DNA of 64,000 nucleotides from Verrucomicrobiota bacterium. Its GTDB lineage: Bacteria > Verrucomicrobiota > Verrucomicrobiia > Opitutales > UBA953. Where the stretch lies: positions 1 through 64,000 of the forward strand of contig JAPLTU010000048.1 in the NCBI GenBank assembly GCA_026397965.1, read 5' to 3'. The notes under the pieces were generated by a model. The model made no database searches. It saw nothing but the letters and a program-made list of their open reading frames with translations, and was not told the origin of the DNA. Positions 37,711 to 46,923 of this stretch are shown in pieces. Positions within the stretch are counted from its first letter, which is position 1; every line of letters starts with the position of its first letter. The position numbers and the translations under genes are program-made.

Positions 37711-38172
37711 GTGCGCACCCCGCTTGGAGTTCTTGAGAAAGTCCGCCCCACCGAAAGAGGGATCGACTTCATCCCTTTGACCCTCGCCTTGGTCTGCGCC
37801 GGCTTGGTCTCAGTACTGGCTTCTGATTTTGTTTATTCACCAGGGTTGTATGTGGGATTTGATCAACGCCAAGTCGCCGTTTCTCGCAATCTTAAGACTC
37901 CCAAGGCGACCCTCGGAGATATGGCGCGGACCTCCTTGACTGTCACCCTCGTCTCGGCCCGTGGCACGGGAGTTTTTGTCGTCGCCGGGCGGGTCGTTGA
38001 CCGGGCCGGATTGGGCACCGAATTACGACGCGTGGCCGCCGCCGGCGGCGCCTCTCGGCCACTCTTAATCAAGGCCGACGCCTCCTTGACCATGCAAAGT
38101 TTTCTCGAAGTCTGCGAACTGGCCCGCACCGCTGGTTTCCCTGGAGTGATGATTGCGGCGGACGAGCGTTGA
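37711..38172 (+). CDS. exbD: ExbD/TolR-like protein lacking the conserved membrane Asp
   Basis: A 153-aa protein starting at GTG, 2 nt after exbB. One N-terminal membrane helix is followed by a periplasmic domain ending LEVCELARTAGFPGVMIAAD, which is the ExbD fold (compare VxDxxRxAGFxxVxLxT). The helix reads IDFIPLTLALVCAGLV, whereas ExbD/TolR read INVTPxIDVxxVLL. The proton-carrying Asp is thus replaced by Leu. The pair may have lost energy coupling or work differently. Confidence 0.72.
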   Translation: MRTPLGVLEKVRPTERGIDFIPLTLALVCAGLVSVLASDFVYSPGLYVGFDQRQVAVSRNLKTPKATLGDMARTSLTVTLVSARGTGVFVVAGRVVDRAGLGTELRRVAAAGGASRPLLIKADASLTMQSFLEVCELARTAGFPGVMIAADER

Positions 38173-38217
38173 TTCGCGGTTGCCAGAGGGATTAGAGGTA
38201 ATTCATTCTGCCCCTTC

Positions 38218-38979
38218 GTGCTCGACCCCCTGCCCACTTCCACCCTCAAACCAGACGTTCCTCGGCATATCGGGATCATCATGGATGGTAATGGTCGTTG
38301 GGCGGCCGCCCGCAACCTTCCCCGACTGGAAGGCCATCGTCGCGGTGGAGAACGGTTGATTGAAATTGTCGACGCCTGCATCGACTTAGGCGTAAGCACG
38401 CTGACCGTTTTCGCCTTTTCCGCCGAAAACTGGAAACGACCTCCGGAAGAAATTAGCGGGTTATTCAAACTCGGAGAATGGATTTTGCGGGCCCACCTCG
38501 CCCGACTGGAACGGCGCAACGTCCGCCTCCGGGCCATCGGCGACCTTTCGGCGATGCCTGATTTTATCCGCCGGCCGCTCACGGATGTCATCGAGTCGAG
38601 CAAGCACAACACTGCCTTTACGCTCGTCGTCGCTCTCAATTACGGCGCTCGCCAAGAAATCGTCCGCGCCGCCCAAGCCATCGCTGAAGACACCGCCGCC
38701 GGAAAAATCGACCCGACCAAAGTTGACTGGTCCACAGTTGAAAGCCGCCTTTCGACCGCCGGTATGCCTGATCCGGATTTGATCATTCGCACCTCCGGCG
38801 AATTCAGACTGAGCAACTTCCTCCTCTTGCAATCCGCCTACGCTGAGATTGTTTTTTCCACCGTCTTCTGGCCCGACTTTACGAAAGAACAACTCCAGTT
38901 GGCCCTCACTGAATTCAGTAAACGGGAACGTCGGTTCGGCATGACTCGCGAACAGATTCAGGCCACCCCCACCGCATGA
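38218..38979 (+). CDS. uppS: Isoprenyl transferase (undecaprenyl diphosphate synthase)
   Basis: A 253-aa cis-prenyltransferase making the C55 lipid carrier for peptidoglycan. Motifs: IGIIMDGNGRWAAARNLPRL (catalytic Asp), TVFAFSAENWKRP, and DPDLIIRTSGEFRLSNFLL with SAYAEIVF. The start is a GTG at 38218. It overlaps cdsA by 4 nt, an arrangement common across bacteria. Confidence 0.95.
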   Translation: MLDPLPTSTLKPDVPRHIGIIMDGNGRWAAARNLPRLEGHRRGGERLIEIVDACIDLGVSTLTVFAFSAENWKRPPEEISGLFKLGEWILRAHLARLERRNVRLRAIGDLSAMPDFIRRPLTDVIESSKHNTAFTLVVALNYGARQEIVRAAQAIAEDTAAGKIDPTKVDWSTVESRLSTAGMPDPDLIIRTSGEFRLSNFLLLQSAYAEIVFSTVFWPDFTKEQLQLALTEFSKRERRFGMTREQIQATPTA

Positions 38980-39863
38980 TCAACCGCACCTTAAGTACCG
39001 TCGGCCTCTGGGTCGTTGTCGGGGTCGTCATTTGGATTGGCGGGCTATTCTCCGTCGCCGAACAAGCTGCATTCGGACTACTCGCGCTTCTGTCCTCCGT
39101 CGCGCAATATGAATTTTATCAACTGGCCGAAAAAATCCCGGGCGTCACCAAGCCCAGGCTCAATGGACTCCTTGCCGGTCTTGTCCTGCTCTTTTGCTTA
39201 TTCTTTTTCGCGAACGCGCGAGCCCAAGCGAACTACTTCCTGACCGCGGCATCGTTGGCCATCGGCCTGCACTTGATCCTCTTTCTGCGCCATCCGGCCG
39301 AAGTCCCGCTCTTACTTCGTCGGATGCCGACATTATATGGCTTCCTCTACATTCCTTTCATGCTTTCGGCGCTGGTGGCCATCGCCCGGATGGAAGACGG
39401 ACAATTATTGAGCCGCCAACCCGTCGGGCTTTATTACGTCGTCTGGGTGATCATCGCGACCAAGTTCACGGACGTCGGTGGGCTTCTCATCGGCGTGCCC
39501 TTCGGAAAGCATAAAGTCGCCCCGAAGATCAGTCCGGCCAAAAGCTGGGAAGGTTGCCTCGGCGGCCTGGTCTTCTCCGCTCTGGCCTCGGCAGGTTTTG
39601 CTTGGCTGTGCAACGGCCCGTTAGCTCTCGCGTTCATGACCCCTTGGAAAGCCGCCGTTCTGGCCTTACCCTTGGCCCTCCTCAGCATTCCCTCCGACTT
39701 AGCAGAATCCGCCTTCAAGCGTCTCGCGGGCGTCAAAGATTCCGGCGCCACCATCCCTGGTATCGGCGGCGCGCTTGATCTCATTGATAGCCTTATCCTG
39801 ACGGCACCGACGGCCCTCATCTTACTGTCCTACTGCTTAACCTGGGCCAAACAAGCGGGATGA
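38976..39863 (+). CDS. cdsA: Phosphatidate cytidylyltransferase
   Basis: A 295-aa multi-spanning enzyme that makes CDP-diacylglycerol from phosphatidate and CTP. The signature near residues 165-195 is FTDVGGLLIGVPFGKHK and ISPAKSWEGCLGG. A second block is SDLAESAFKRLAGVKDSG, then IPGIGGALDLIDSL, the CDP-alcohol metal site. It overlaps uppS upstream and miaA downstream by 4 nt each. Confidence 0.95.
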   Translation: MINRTLSTVGLWVVVGVVIWIGGLFSVAEQAAFGLLALLSSVAQYEFYQLAEKIPGVTKPRLNGLLAGLVLLFCLFFFANARAQANYFLTAASLAIGLHLILFLRHPAEVPLLLRRMPTLYGFLYIPFMLSALVAIARMEDGQLLSRQPVGLYYVVWVIIATKFTDVGGLLIGVPFGKHKVAPKISPAKSWEGCLGGLVFSALASAGFAWLCNGPLALAFMTPWKAAVLALPLALLSIPSDLAESAFKRLAGVKDSGATIPGIGGALDLIDSLILTAPTALILLSYCLTWAKQAG

Positions 39864-40753
39864 GCGGCGTCGCGCCACTCCACATCATCACCGGCCCCAC
39901 CGCGGTCGGGAAGACGGAGGCAGCGCTGGCTTGGGCGGAAAAGCATGATGCCGAGATTCTCTCCTGCGATTCGGTCTGCGTCTATCGGCACATGGATATT
40001 GGTTCGGCTAAGCCCAACGCGGCGCAACAAGCCCGCATCCGCCACCATGGCATCGACCTCGTCGAACCGACCGAACGTTATTCCGTTTTGCAATTCATCA
40101 CGCTGGCCCGCAACGCCATCGCAGCGGCGGAGGCCCGGGGTAAAAAAATCCTGATCACGGGCGGCAGTGGTTTTTATCTGGCGGCTTTTTTTGGTCCCGT
40201 GACCGACGAGGTGCCGATCAGCGACGAAATCGTCGCCGAGGTTCGCGAACTGTTGCGGCAAGGCCTACCCGCGTTGTTAGCTCGCTTGACCGCCCTCGAG
40301 AGCGGCCCACTTCCCGCTTGGCTCGATATTCAAAACCCCATCCGCGTGGCGAAAGCCTTGGAACGGCGTCTGGCCACCGATCGGGATCTCAATTCGCTCC
40401 GAGATGAATTTCTTTCCCAACGAGGCCCGTTCGCCGACCACTCCCTCACCTTTGACCTCCTTGAGCGCCCGGACCCCGAACTTCGCCTAAGAATAGGCCA
40501 GCGGACCGAGGTGATGCTGCGCGATGGCTTGATCGAAGAGGCCAGCTACCTCCTATCTCTTAAGCTTAACCCTGAACTGGCATCCTCACGTGCCGTGGGC
40601 TACCGGGCGACCATGGACTGGTTAGCCGAGGGCCGTAAGGTCGCCCTCGACGGCCTCGCTGAGCGCATCAATCTCGACACCTGGGCTTTAGTTAGAAAAC
40701 AGCATAAATGGTTTAAAAGGCTAGGATTAGCGAAAGACGGCTCACAACCTTGA
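39860..40753 (+). CDS. miaA: tRNA dimethylallyltransferase
   Basis: A 297-aa enzyme adding a dimethylallyl group to A37 of tRNAs reading UNN codons. It has P-loop ITGPTAVGKTEAALAW, CDSVCVYRHMDIGSAKPN (usual form DSxxVYxxxDIGTAKP), TGGSGFYLAAFF, and the C-terminal SRAVGYRATMDWL and RKQHKWFKRL. It is the last gene of the overlapping uppS-cdsA-miaA set. No terminator is seen after it. Confidence 0.94.
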   Translation: MSGVAPLHIITGPTAVGKTEAALAWAEKHDAEILSCDSVCVYRHMDIGSAKPNAAQQARIRHHGIDLVEPTERYSVLQFITLARNAIAAAEARGKKILITGGSGFYLAAFFGPVTDEVPISDEIVAEVRELLRQGLPALLARLTALESGPLPAWLDIQNPIRVAKALERRLATDRDLNSLRDEFLSQRGPFADHSLTFDLLERPDPELRLRIGQRTEVMLRDGLIEEASYLLSLKLNPELASSRAVGYRATMDWLAEGRKVALDGLAERINLDTWALVRKQHKWFKRLGLAKDGSQP

Positions 40754-40897
40754 AGGTCTGAATTACGGGCTTTAAGTGCCTAAACCTCCGATCGATTGCG
40801 AAAAAATGACCATTTAGTGGCATAATTGAGCCTCCGTTCTTGCTCTTGGGTTATCTTTTGGCTTATTCGTATGTCCTTAACCCTCACCCCCCTACCC

Positions 40898-41383
40898 ATG
40901 CCCCTCAAAGTTGGCCAGCCCCTCCCTGAAATTAGCCTTAAGCAAAAAACCGATGCCGGACTCGTCGAAGTCAGCCTCCGCCGTAATGTCGGCAAAGGTT
41001 CGACCGTCATCCTCTTCGTCCCGCTCGCCTTTACGGGAGTTTGCACTGATGAGCTCTGTAAGTTCTCGGGTTTACTCGAAGAGTATAAGTCCCTTAAGGC
41101 CGATATTATCGCCATTTCCGTCGATAGCCCCTTCGCCCAAGAAGCCTGGGTTAAAGCGAACGCTATCAGCGTAACCCTCGTCTCCGACTTTAACCGCGTG
41201 GCCGTCAAAGCCTTCAAGGTGAAGGATACGCGCGTCATTCCTGAAAAGACTGGCCTCCTCAACGTCGCCAAGCGCTCGGTCTTCGTCGCCGATAAGAACG
41301 GCAATGTCGTTCACTCGGAAGTTAAACGCGACCCGGCCTCGATGCCTAACTTCGCCAAGATCAAGAAGGCCATCGAAGCCTAA
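40898..41383 (+). CDS. Peroxiredoxin (AhpC/TSA, AhpE-like)
   Basis: A 161-aa thiol peroxidase. The peroxidatic cysteine is Cys49 in LAFTGVCTDELC, with a nearby Cys54 that may act in resolution. The thioredoxin-like fold continues with ADIIAISVDSPFAQEAWVK and SVFVADKNGNVVHSEV. The ATG at 40898 is preferred; one at 40871 is in frame. Like acnA, its start is preceded by CTACCC and lacks a Shine-Dalgarno. It has a strong terminator and stands alone. Confidence 0.92.
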   Translation: MPLKVGQPLPEISLKQKTDAGLVEVSLRRNVGKGSTVILFVPLAFTGVCTDELCKFSGLLEEYKSLKADIIAISVDSPFAQEAWVKANAISVTLVSDFNRVAVKAFKVKDTRVIPEKTGLLNVAKRSVFVADKNGNVVHSEVKRDPASMPNFAKIKKAIEA

Positions 41384-41402
41384 GCGAAATTCAGGCTTAT
41401 TT

Positions 41403-41436
41403 GAAGGCGGTCGGGCTTGCCCCGACCGCCTTCTTT
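41403..41436 (+). terminator. Rho-independent terminator of the peroxiredoxin gene
   Basis: GAAGGCGGTCGGG-CTTGC-CCCGACCGCCTTC is a perfect 13-bp stem followed by TTTG. Confidence 0.94.
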
Positions 41437-41499
41437 GCTTTTGGCTATTCCCTCGCTTGGGCCTAAGCCCCGCGAACACTTTTCTCACATCACCTACCC

Positions 41500-44193
41500 A
41501 TGGCCGCCCAAGATCCCTTTAAAGCCCTCCGCCCGTTTTCCGCCGGAGGCAAATCCGGACAGATTTACTCCCTACCCGCCCTCGAACAATCCGGCCACGC
41601 CAAGATTTCTCGCCTGCCCGTTTCCATTCGGCTGGTTCTCGAATCCGTCCTGCGTAACTGCGATGGCGTCGCCGTCACCGAGAACGATGTTAAAACCCTC
41701 GTAAAATGGAACGCCTCCAAGCCCGTCGACACCGAAATCCCCTTCGTCGTCGCCCGAATCGTTCTGCAAGATTTTACCGGTGTCCCTCTGCTGGTCGACT
41801 TGGCGGCGATGCGCGAAGCCGTGGCCAAACTCGGCAAAGATAGCGCCGTCATCGAGCCCCTCGTCCCGGTTGACCTCGTAGTCGACCACTCCGTCCAAGT
41901 CGACCGGGCCGGCACCGCGACTTCCTTCCTCGAAAATCTACGCGAAGAGTTCGGCCGCAACACCGAGCGTTATGAATTCCTGAAATGGGGTATGCAAGCG
42001 TTCAAGACCTTTGGCGTCGTCCCTCCGGCCATCGGCATCGTCCACCAAGTAAACTTGGAGTTCCTGGCCAAGCTGGTCTTTGAAAAGAACGGGGTCTTTT
42101 ACCCTGACACATTGGTCGGGACCGATTCGCACACGACCATGATTAATGGCATCGGCGTCGTGGGCTGGGGCGTGGGCGGCATCGAAGCCGAAGCCGGTAT
42201 GCTCGGCCAACCGGTCTACTTCCAGACCCCCGAAGTCATCGGCGTCAATCTGACGGGTCGTCTCCGTGAAGGCGTCACCGCCACCGACCTTACGCTCCGT
42301 CTGACCGAAATCCTCCGCAAAGCCAAAGTGGTCGGTAAATTCGTCGAATTCTATGGCGAAGGCACCGAAGCGCTCTCCCTTGCCGACCGGGCGACGATTG
42401 CGAACATGGCCCCGGAATATGGCGCCACCATGGGCTTCTTCCCCGTCGACGAAAAATCCCTCGATTACCTCCGTCAAACCGGACGCGAAGAATCGCACAT
42501 CGAATTAGTTAAGGAATATTACCAGGCCCAAGGTCTCTTCGGCATCCCTAAGGCTGGGAGCATCGATTACACGCAGACCATCGACTTGGACATCAGCACG
42601 GTCGTCCCGTGCGTCTCGGGCCCCAAGCGCCCCCAGGACCGCATCGATCTCCCGAAGCTGAAAGAGTCTTTCAATACGCTCTTCGTCGCGGGCAAGGACA
42701 AGAACGGCTTCGGCAAGACGGTCGCTGACCGCTCGATCTCGGCCGCCGTCGGCGCCACTGGCCGCACCCTCCAGCACGGTTCCGTCGTCATCGCCGCGAT
42801 CACTTCCTGCACCAACACTTCCAACCCTTCCGTGATGGTCGCCGCTGGCCTGGTCGCCAAAAAGGCCGTCGAAAAAGGCCTCACCGTTAACGCCAACGTG
42901 AAATGTTCGCTGGCCCCAGGGTCGCGTGTCGTGACGGATTATTTGAACGAGATCAATCTTTCGACCTACCTGGATAAACTGGGCTTCAATCTCGTGGGTT
43001 ACGGTTGCACGACGTGTATCGGTAACTCCGGCCCGCTCGATGCCGACATCGAAGGCGCCATCAAGCAAGGCGACCTCGTGACCGCTTCGGTCCTCTCTGG
43101 TAACCGCAACTTCGAAGCCCGCGTCCATGGCGCCGTGAAAGCGAACTTCCTAATGTCGCCTCCGTTGGTCGTGGCCTTCGCGCTCGCGGGACGGGTCGAC
43201 ATCGACCTCGACACCGAAGCGCTCGGTACCGGTAAAGATGGCCAGCCGGTCTTCCTCAAGGATCTCTGGCCAACGCAGGCCGAAGTCGCGGAGCACGTCG
43301 CCCGCGGGCTCAAGCCGGAGATGTTCAAATCCAAATATGCCGCCGACTCGCTGGCCAATGCCACGGCCGAATGGAAAGGCGTCCAAGGCGGCACCGGCGC
43401 ACGCTTCAGTTGGAAAGAGTCGTCGACCTATATCCAGGAACCGCCGTTCTTCCAAAACTTTTCGATGACGCCGCCGCCGGTGCCTTCCCTGACGAAACTT
43501 CGTCCGATGGCGATCCTGGGCGACTCCGTCACGACCGACCACATTTCGCCCGCCGGCGCTTTTAAGGAAGAAACTCCCGCTGGGAAATTCCTGCTCGCCG
43601 CGGGCGTCAGCAAAAAAGATTTCAATTCCTACGGTTCCCGTCGCGGCAATGACCGCATCATGACTCGCGGCACGTTTGCCAACACGCAGGTCAAGAACCT
43701 CATGGCCGAAGGCAAAGAAGGCGGTTTCACCAAGGTGCAGCCGGAAGGAAAAATCGAGGCAATCTACGACGCCTGCAAAATCTATGAAAGCCGGCAGGAA
43801 GGCATGATCGTCTTCGGCGGCGTCGACTACGGCATGGGCTCGTCGCGCGATTGGGCCGCGAAAGGCACCGCGCTCCTCGGCATCCGTGCCGTGGTCGCCC
43901 AGTCCTTCGAGCGCATCCACCGCTCTAACCTCCTCGGCATGGGCGTGCTCCCACTCGAATTCACCGACGGTAAGAACGCCGCCTCGTATAACCTCGATGG
44001 CACCGAGACTTTCGACCTCGAGGGTCTCTCCAGCCCGATCAAGCCAAAGACACCGGTCACGCTCTTGATTCGTCGTACCAACGGCAGCGTCGACCAGGCC
44101 CCGCTCGTGGCCCGGATCGATACCGCCATCGAAGGCGAATACTACCGCCATGGCGGCATCCTCCCCTACGTCCTCCGTCAGATCTTAAAGTAA
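41500..44193 (+). CDS. acnA: Aconitate hydratase
   Basis: An 897-aa [4Fe-4S] enzyme of the TCA cycle interconverting citrate and isocitrate, AcnA/IRP type. Cluster cysteines are in [15 protein letters not shown] and [11 protein letters not shown]. Active-site blocks include [31 protein letters not shown] and [19 protein letters not shown]. Length matches AcnA. It starts at the ATG after CACCTACCC, without a Shine-Dalgarno, and is monocistronic. Confidence 0.97.
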   Translation: MAAQDPFKALRPFSAGGKSGQIYSLPALEQSGHAKISRLPVSIRLVLESVLRNCDGVAVTENDVKTLVKWNASKPVDTEIPFVVARIVLQDFTGVPLLVDLAAMREAVAKLGKDSAVIEPLVPVDLVVDHSVQVDRAGTATSFLENLREEFGRNTERYEFLKWGMQAFKTFGVVPPAIGIVHQVNLEFLAKLVFEKNGVFYPDTLVGTDSHTTMINGIGVVGWGVGGIEAEAGMLGQPVYFQTPEVIGVNLTGRLREGVTATDLTLRLTEILRKAKVVGKFVEFYGEGTEALSLADRATIANMAPEYGATMGFFPVDEKSLDYLRQTGREESHIELVKEYYQAQGLFGIPKAGSIDYTQTIDLDISTVVPCVSGPKRPQDRIDLPKLKESFNTLFVAGKDKNGFGKTVADRSISAAVGATGRTLQHGSVVIAAITSCTNTSNPSVMVAAGLVAKKAVEKGLTVNANVKCSLAPGSRVVTDYLNEINLSTYLDKLGFNLVGYGCTTCIGNSGPLDADIEGAIKQGDLVTASVLSGNRNFEARVHGAVKANFLMSPPLVVAFALAGRVDIDLDTEALGTGKDGQPVFLKDLWPTQAEVAEHVARGLKPEMFKSKYAADSLANATAEWKGVQGGTGARFSWKESSTYIQEPPFFQNFSMTPPPVPSLTKLRPMAILGDSVTTDHISPAGAFKEETPAGKFLLAAGVSKKDFNSYGSRRGNDRIMTRGTFANTQVKNLMAEGKEGGFTKVQPEGKIEAIYDACKIYESRQEGMIVFGGVDYGMGSSRDWAAKGTALLGIRAVVAQSFERIHRSNLLGMGVLPLEFTDGKNAASYNLDGTETFDLEGLSSPIKPKTPVTLLIRRTNGSVDQAPLVARIDTAIEGEYYRHGGILPYVLRQILK

Positions 44194-44216
44194 GTCAGGA
44201 CCCCAAGGGGTGACCC

Positions 44217-44243
44217 AGGGCGACCGCTCAAGTCGCCCTTTTT
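44217..44243 (+). terminator. Rho-independent terminator of acnA
   Basis: AGGGCGAC-CGCTCAA-GTCGCCCT is followed by TTTT, 23 nt after the stop. Confidence 0.92.
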
Positions 44244-44303
44244 CGTGGCCGTTGCCCCCGATTGCTTCTTGAGCCAGCCATGCCCTCCCGCTAAAGATTG
44301 CCT

Positions 44304-44780
44304 ATGGAAATCGGCGTCATCAACGGACCTAACCTCGATCGGCTCGGCAAGCGCGAGCCGGAGGTCTACGGCAAGCAGACGCTTGCTGACCTTGAAAAAC
44401 TCATCGCCGCGCACGCGAAAGCTGCGGGCGCCCAGACGCGCTTCTTCCAATCCAACCACGAAGGTAAACTCATCGATACGATCGCGAAGTGGGCCGACGA
44501 CGGCGTAAAATTTCTTGTCATCAATCCCGGTGGTCACACCCACGTCAGCGTCGCCCTGCGCGACAGTATCGCCGGCAGCAGCATGCAGGCCGTCGAGGTG
44601 CATATTTCGAATATCTACAAGCGGGAAGAATTCCGGCATAAATCCGTAACGGCCTCCGCCTGCGAAGGCGTGATCACCGGTCTGGGATTTGACGGCTACT
44701 TACTCGCCGTCGATTTCCTCGTCGGCACGAAGGCCCCACCGGCGAAAGCCGCGAAGGGTGCGAAGTCGAAAAAGAAGTAA
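44304..44780 (+). CDS. aroQ: Type II 3-dehydroquinate dehydratase
   Basis: A 158-aa shikimate-pathway enzyme. The catalytic tyrosine segment is NGPNLDRLGKREPEVYG. Substrate loops INPGGHTHVSVALRDSI and EVHISNIYKREEFRHKS follow the family, with HTH in place of the usual AYTHT and NIYKRE in place of NPHARE. A basic tail (PPAKAAKGAKSKKK) extends beyond the usual ~145 residues. The ATG at 44304 is used. Confidence 0.94.
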   Translation: MEIGVINGPNLDRLGKREPEVYGKQTLADLEKLIAAHAKAAGAQTRFFQSNHEGKLIDTIAKWADDGVKFLVINPGGHTHVSVALRDSIAGSSMQAVEVHISNIYKREEFRHKSVTASACEGVITGLGFDGYLLAVDFLVGTKAPPAKAAKGAKSKKK

Positions 44781-44834
44781 GCGTACCGTCGGTCACGGCA
44801 TAAATCCGGCCGCGATCTTCGGCTGCCCGTTGCC

Positions 44835-45884
44835 CTACCCGACCGTTCGGCTCAGTTTGCGACGGACGTCACATTCGGGCCGGATCGGACGGCCGTCGAC
44901 AAGGTAGGCCACCATCTCGATGACGGCCGTCGGCGCCCACACGGTTCCCCGCGGGCCCAGCCCATTTAAGATATGCACCCGTGGCCTCGTCGGATGCGTT
45001 CCGAGAAAGGGATGATTATCCGCCGTACACGGGCGAACACCGGCGACATGAGCGGTGACATCCACCCCTACTGGATGGGCAAAATACCCTTGGAAGCGGG
45101 CGATGAGCTTTGTCTTTTGCGCTTCGGTCGGGGTCTCATCCAGCTGATCCCATTGCCAGTTCGTACCGGTCCGCCAGCGGCCGCCGCCGAGCGGCAAGGC
45201 CCAACCCTCGCGATTAAGGATAAAAGCGCCCTGCGGGGCATCGGAGGTGATATTTAGAGCCTCTCCTTTGGCGGGCTGCCAAGCCAAATCCTTAAAGGGG
45301 CCACGAAGGGCCGATTTATAGCCGTCACAGAAAATGATGCCACCCGCTCTGACCCCCTTCCATGCGATGCCAGCAGGATGATCCCGCATCTCTTCGGGCT
45401 CAAAAATATCCTCTATCATGCAACCAGCGGCCTTAAGTTCGGCGCGAGCATCGGCCAGCAGCTTAGGCAGATCAACCCACGCACCCTGCATCATGGCACC
45501 GCCGAAAGCATCGGTTAGGCTCGCATCGAACTCACCCTGATGTTGGGTGATTTTTCGGATAAATGGCTGATAGCTGCCGCACTCGGCTCGCTTCAGTCCT
45601 TTCGACCGTTGTTCCTCGTCCACGAACATCCGATAAACATCCAGCGGACGGAAGACCTCCGCGACGGTCAACGCTTGACGTGCCGTGGCAAATAATTGCG
45701 GGTAATCTTTCGTCAGGGTGAAACGACGGCCGGTCAACGGCGTCATCAGCCCTGCGGCCACCTGTGAGGCGGAAGACTTCCAACCATCATCGACGACGCG
45801 CACCGTTTTGCCGCGGGCACGCAACCCCTTGGCGAGCAACGAGCCAGCCAAGCCTTGTCCAACGATTAAAAAATCAACCTGCAT
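44835..45884 (-). CDS. FAD-dependent amino-acid-oxidase-like oxidoreductase
   Basis: A 349-aa DAO-family flavoprotein. FAD binding is at FLIVGQGLAGSLLAKGLRAR, and the C-terminal part has the family's GVRPCTADNHPFLG and LNGLGPRGTVWAP. Relatives include glycine oxidase (ThiO), D-amino-acid dehydrogenases and the C-terminal half of MnmC. It lacks a membrane segment. Substrate is not predictable. It is convergent with aroQ and 52 nt after the lpoB-like gene on the same strand. Confidence 0.85.
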   Translation of the reverse strand: MQVDFLIVGQGLAGSLLAKGLRARGKTVRVVDDGWKSSASQVAAGLMTPLTGRRFTLTKDYPQLFATARQALTVAEVFRPLDVYRMFVDEEQRSKGLKRAECGSYQPFIRKITQHQGEFDASLTDAFGGAMMQGAWVDLPKLLADARAELKAAGCMIEDIFEPEEMRDHPAGIAWKGVRAGGIIFCDGYKSALRGPFKDLAWQPAKGEALNITSDAPQGAFILNREGWALPLGGGRWRTGTNWQWDQLDETPTEAQKTKLIARFQGYFAHPVGVDVTAHVAGVRPCTADNHPFLGTHPTRPRVHILNGLGPRGTVWAPTAVIEMVAYLVDGRPIRPECDVRRKLSRTVG

Positions 45885-45936
45885 CTCCTTAAGAAGAAGC
45901 AGGTTGGTAGATGGCAGGCTGACTGGCGAGGGTTTA

Positions 45937-46482
45937 TCAGAAGCCGACCGAGTTCTTGGAACCTTGCTTGGTCACAATCTTTTCGTCCTTCCAAATGGCG
46001 ACGCTGCGCTTCACTTCGACGAGCGTGAGTTGAAACACAAAGGATGACTGCCGGGTCGAGCCCGCATTCGAACGATCCTCGAGGATCTTACCAGAAAGCA
46101 CAAAGTCAGGCTGGGGAACCTTCGCACTGGATCCGGCGTTCTTGCGGGCGGCGCTCGCTACCGCGTCGCTTTCGATCAAGGTAACCCGACCGGCATTGAC
46201 CAGGGGCACGGTCATCTTGGAAAGCAAGACGCTCGTATCGAAATTCGTTCCGGTATCGTTGGTGATTTGGCCAACTTGTAAAACGGGCGAGGCGCCCGCG
46301 GCGTTAAAGGCCGGGGACGTGATCATCGATTGCAACATCGCGTTGCCGGCCGTGGCGAAATCCTGGATGTTGATCTTCTCGAGACTGACGACGAGCTGAC
46401 GCCCTTCGGAATCCTTATAACTGGCAGGGGTGTCGCAGCCGACGATGAGTGCGGCCATAGCGAGGAGGGAGATTTTGTTCAT
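45937..46482 (-). CDS. lpoB: LpoB-like outer-membrane lipoprotein (penicillin-binding protein activator)
   Basis: A 181-aa lipoprotein. The lipobox LLAMAALIVGC puts the lipidated cysteine at residue 16. The mature part resembles LpoB/CsgG-like domains: VLQVGQITNDTGTNFDTSVL, VTLIESDA, PDFVLSGKILEDRSN and FVFQLTLVEVKRSVAIWKDE. In E. coli LpoB spans the periplasm to activate the peptidoglycan synthase PBP1b. It follows the YcfL-like gene by 9 nt, the same neighbour as in enterobacteria. Confidence 0.85.
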   Translation of the reverse strand: MNKISLLAMAALIVGCDTPASYKDSEGRQLVVSLEKINIQDFATAGNAMLQSMITSPAFNAAGASPVLQVGQITNDTGTNFDTSVLLSKMTVPLVNAGRVTLIESDAVASAARKNAGSSAKVPQPDFVLSGKILEDRSNAGSTRQSSFVFQLTLVEVKRSVAIWKDEKIVTKQGSKNSVGF

Positions 46483-46491
46483 GGGGATAAA

Positions 46492-46923
46492 TTAGCGAGA
46501 GATGACGCGCAGGCGGCATTCGGCGGACGTGGATTTAAGCGCGGTCGCGGTGACCGTGGTCAAGGCCCCTGGCTCTAAAGGAGTGACCATCCAATTACCT
46601 TGGCGTTCGGTGATCGAACCATCCGCCGCCAGCCATTCAAAGCTGACGTTCGCAGTCTGCCCGAGGTACGAACCATTACGTAAATCAAATTGAACCTGCG
46701 TGAAGCCGCCCGCGGTCTTCGACTTACGGGCCGCCAGTAATTCGAGCTTATTGCCGAAACGGTTATCGTTGATCTGCGTCGAGAAACCACCCTCGGGACG
46801 CGTGGTCGCGTAGTTGACCGCATCAGGCGGCGTCAAGGCGCGTTCGATTTTGTCGCCAGTGTTAATGACCGACGTGCAACCGGCCAGAAAGCCGAGGGCG
46901 AGCAGAGGGAGGAGTTTGTTCAT
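46492..46923 (-). CDS. ycfL: YcfL-like lipoprotein (DUF1425)
   Basis: A 143-aa lipoprotein with lipobox LALGFLAGC. The mature domain (RKSKTAGGFTQVQFDLRNGS; VSFEWLAADGSITERQGN) matches the small immunoglobulin-like YcfL family, whose role is unknown. It overlaps the COG3014 gene by 4 nt and precedes lpoB. Its conserved company suggests a shared envelope function. Confidence 0.82.
   Translation of the reverse strand: MNKLLPLLALGFLAGCTSVINTGDKIERALTPPDAVNYATTRPEGGFSTQINDNRFGNKLELLAARKSKTAGGFTQVQFDLRNGSYLGQTANVSFEWLAADGSITERQGNWMVTPLEPGALTTVTATALKSTSAECRLRVISR

Noticed and set aside
43150-44151. A 333-codon minus-strand frame inside acnA
   Set aside because: Shadow of the aconitase gene, which has all its active-site motifs on the plus strand.
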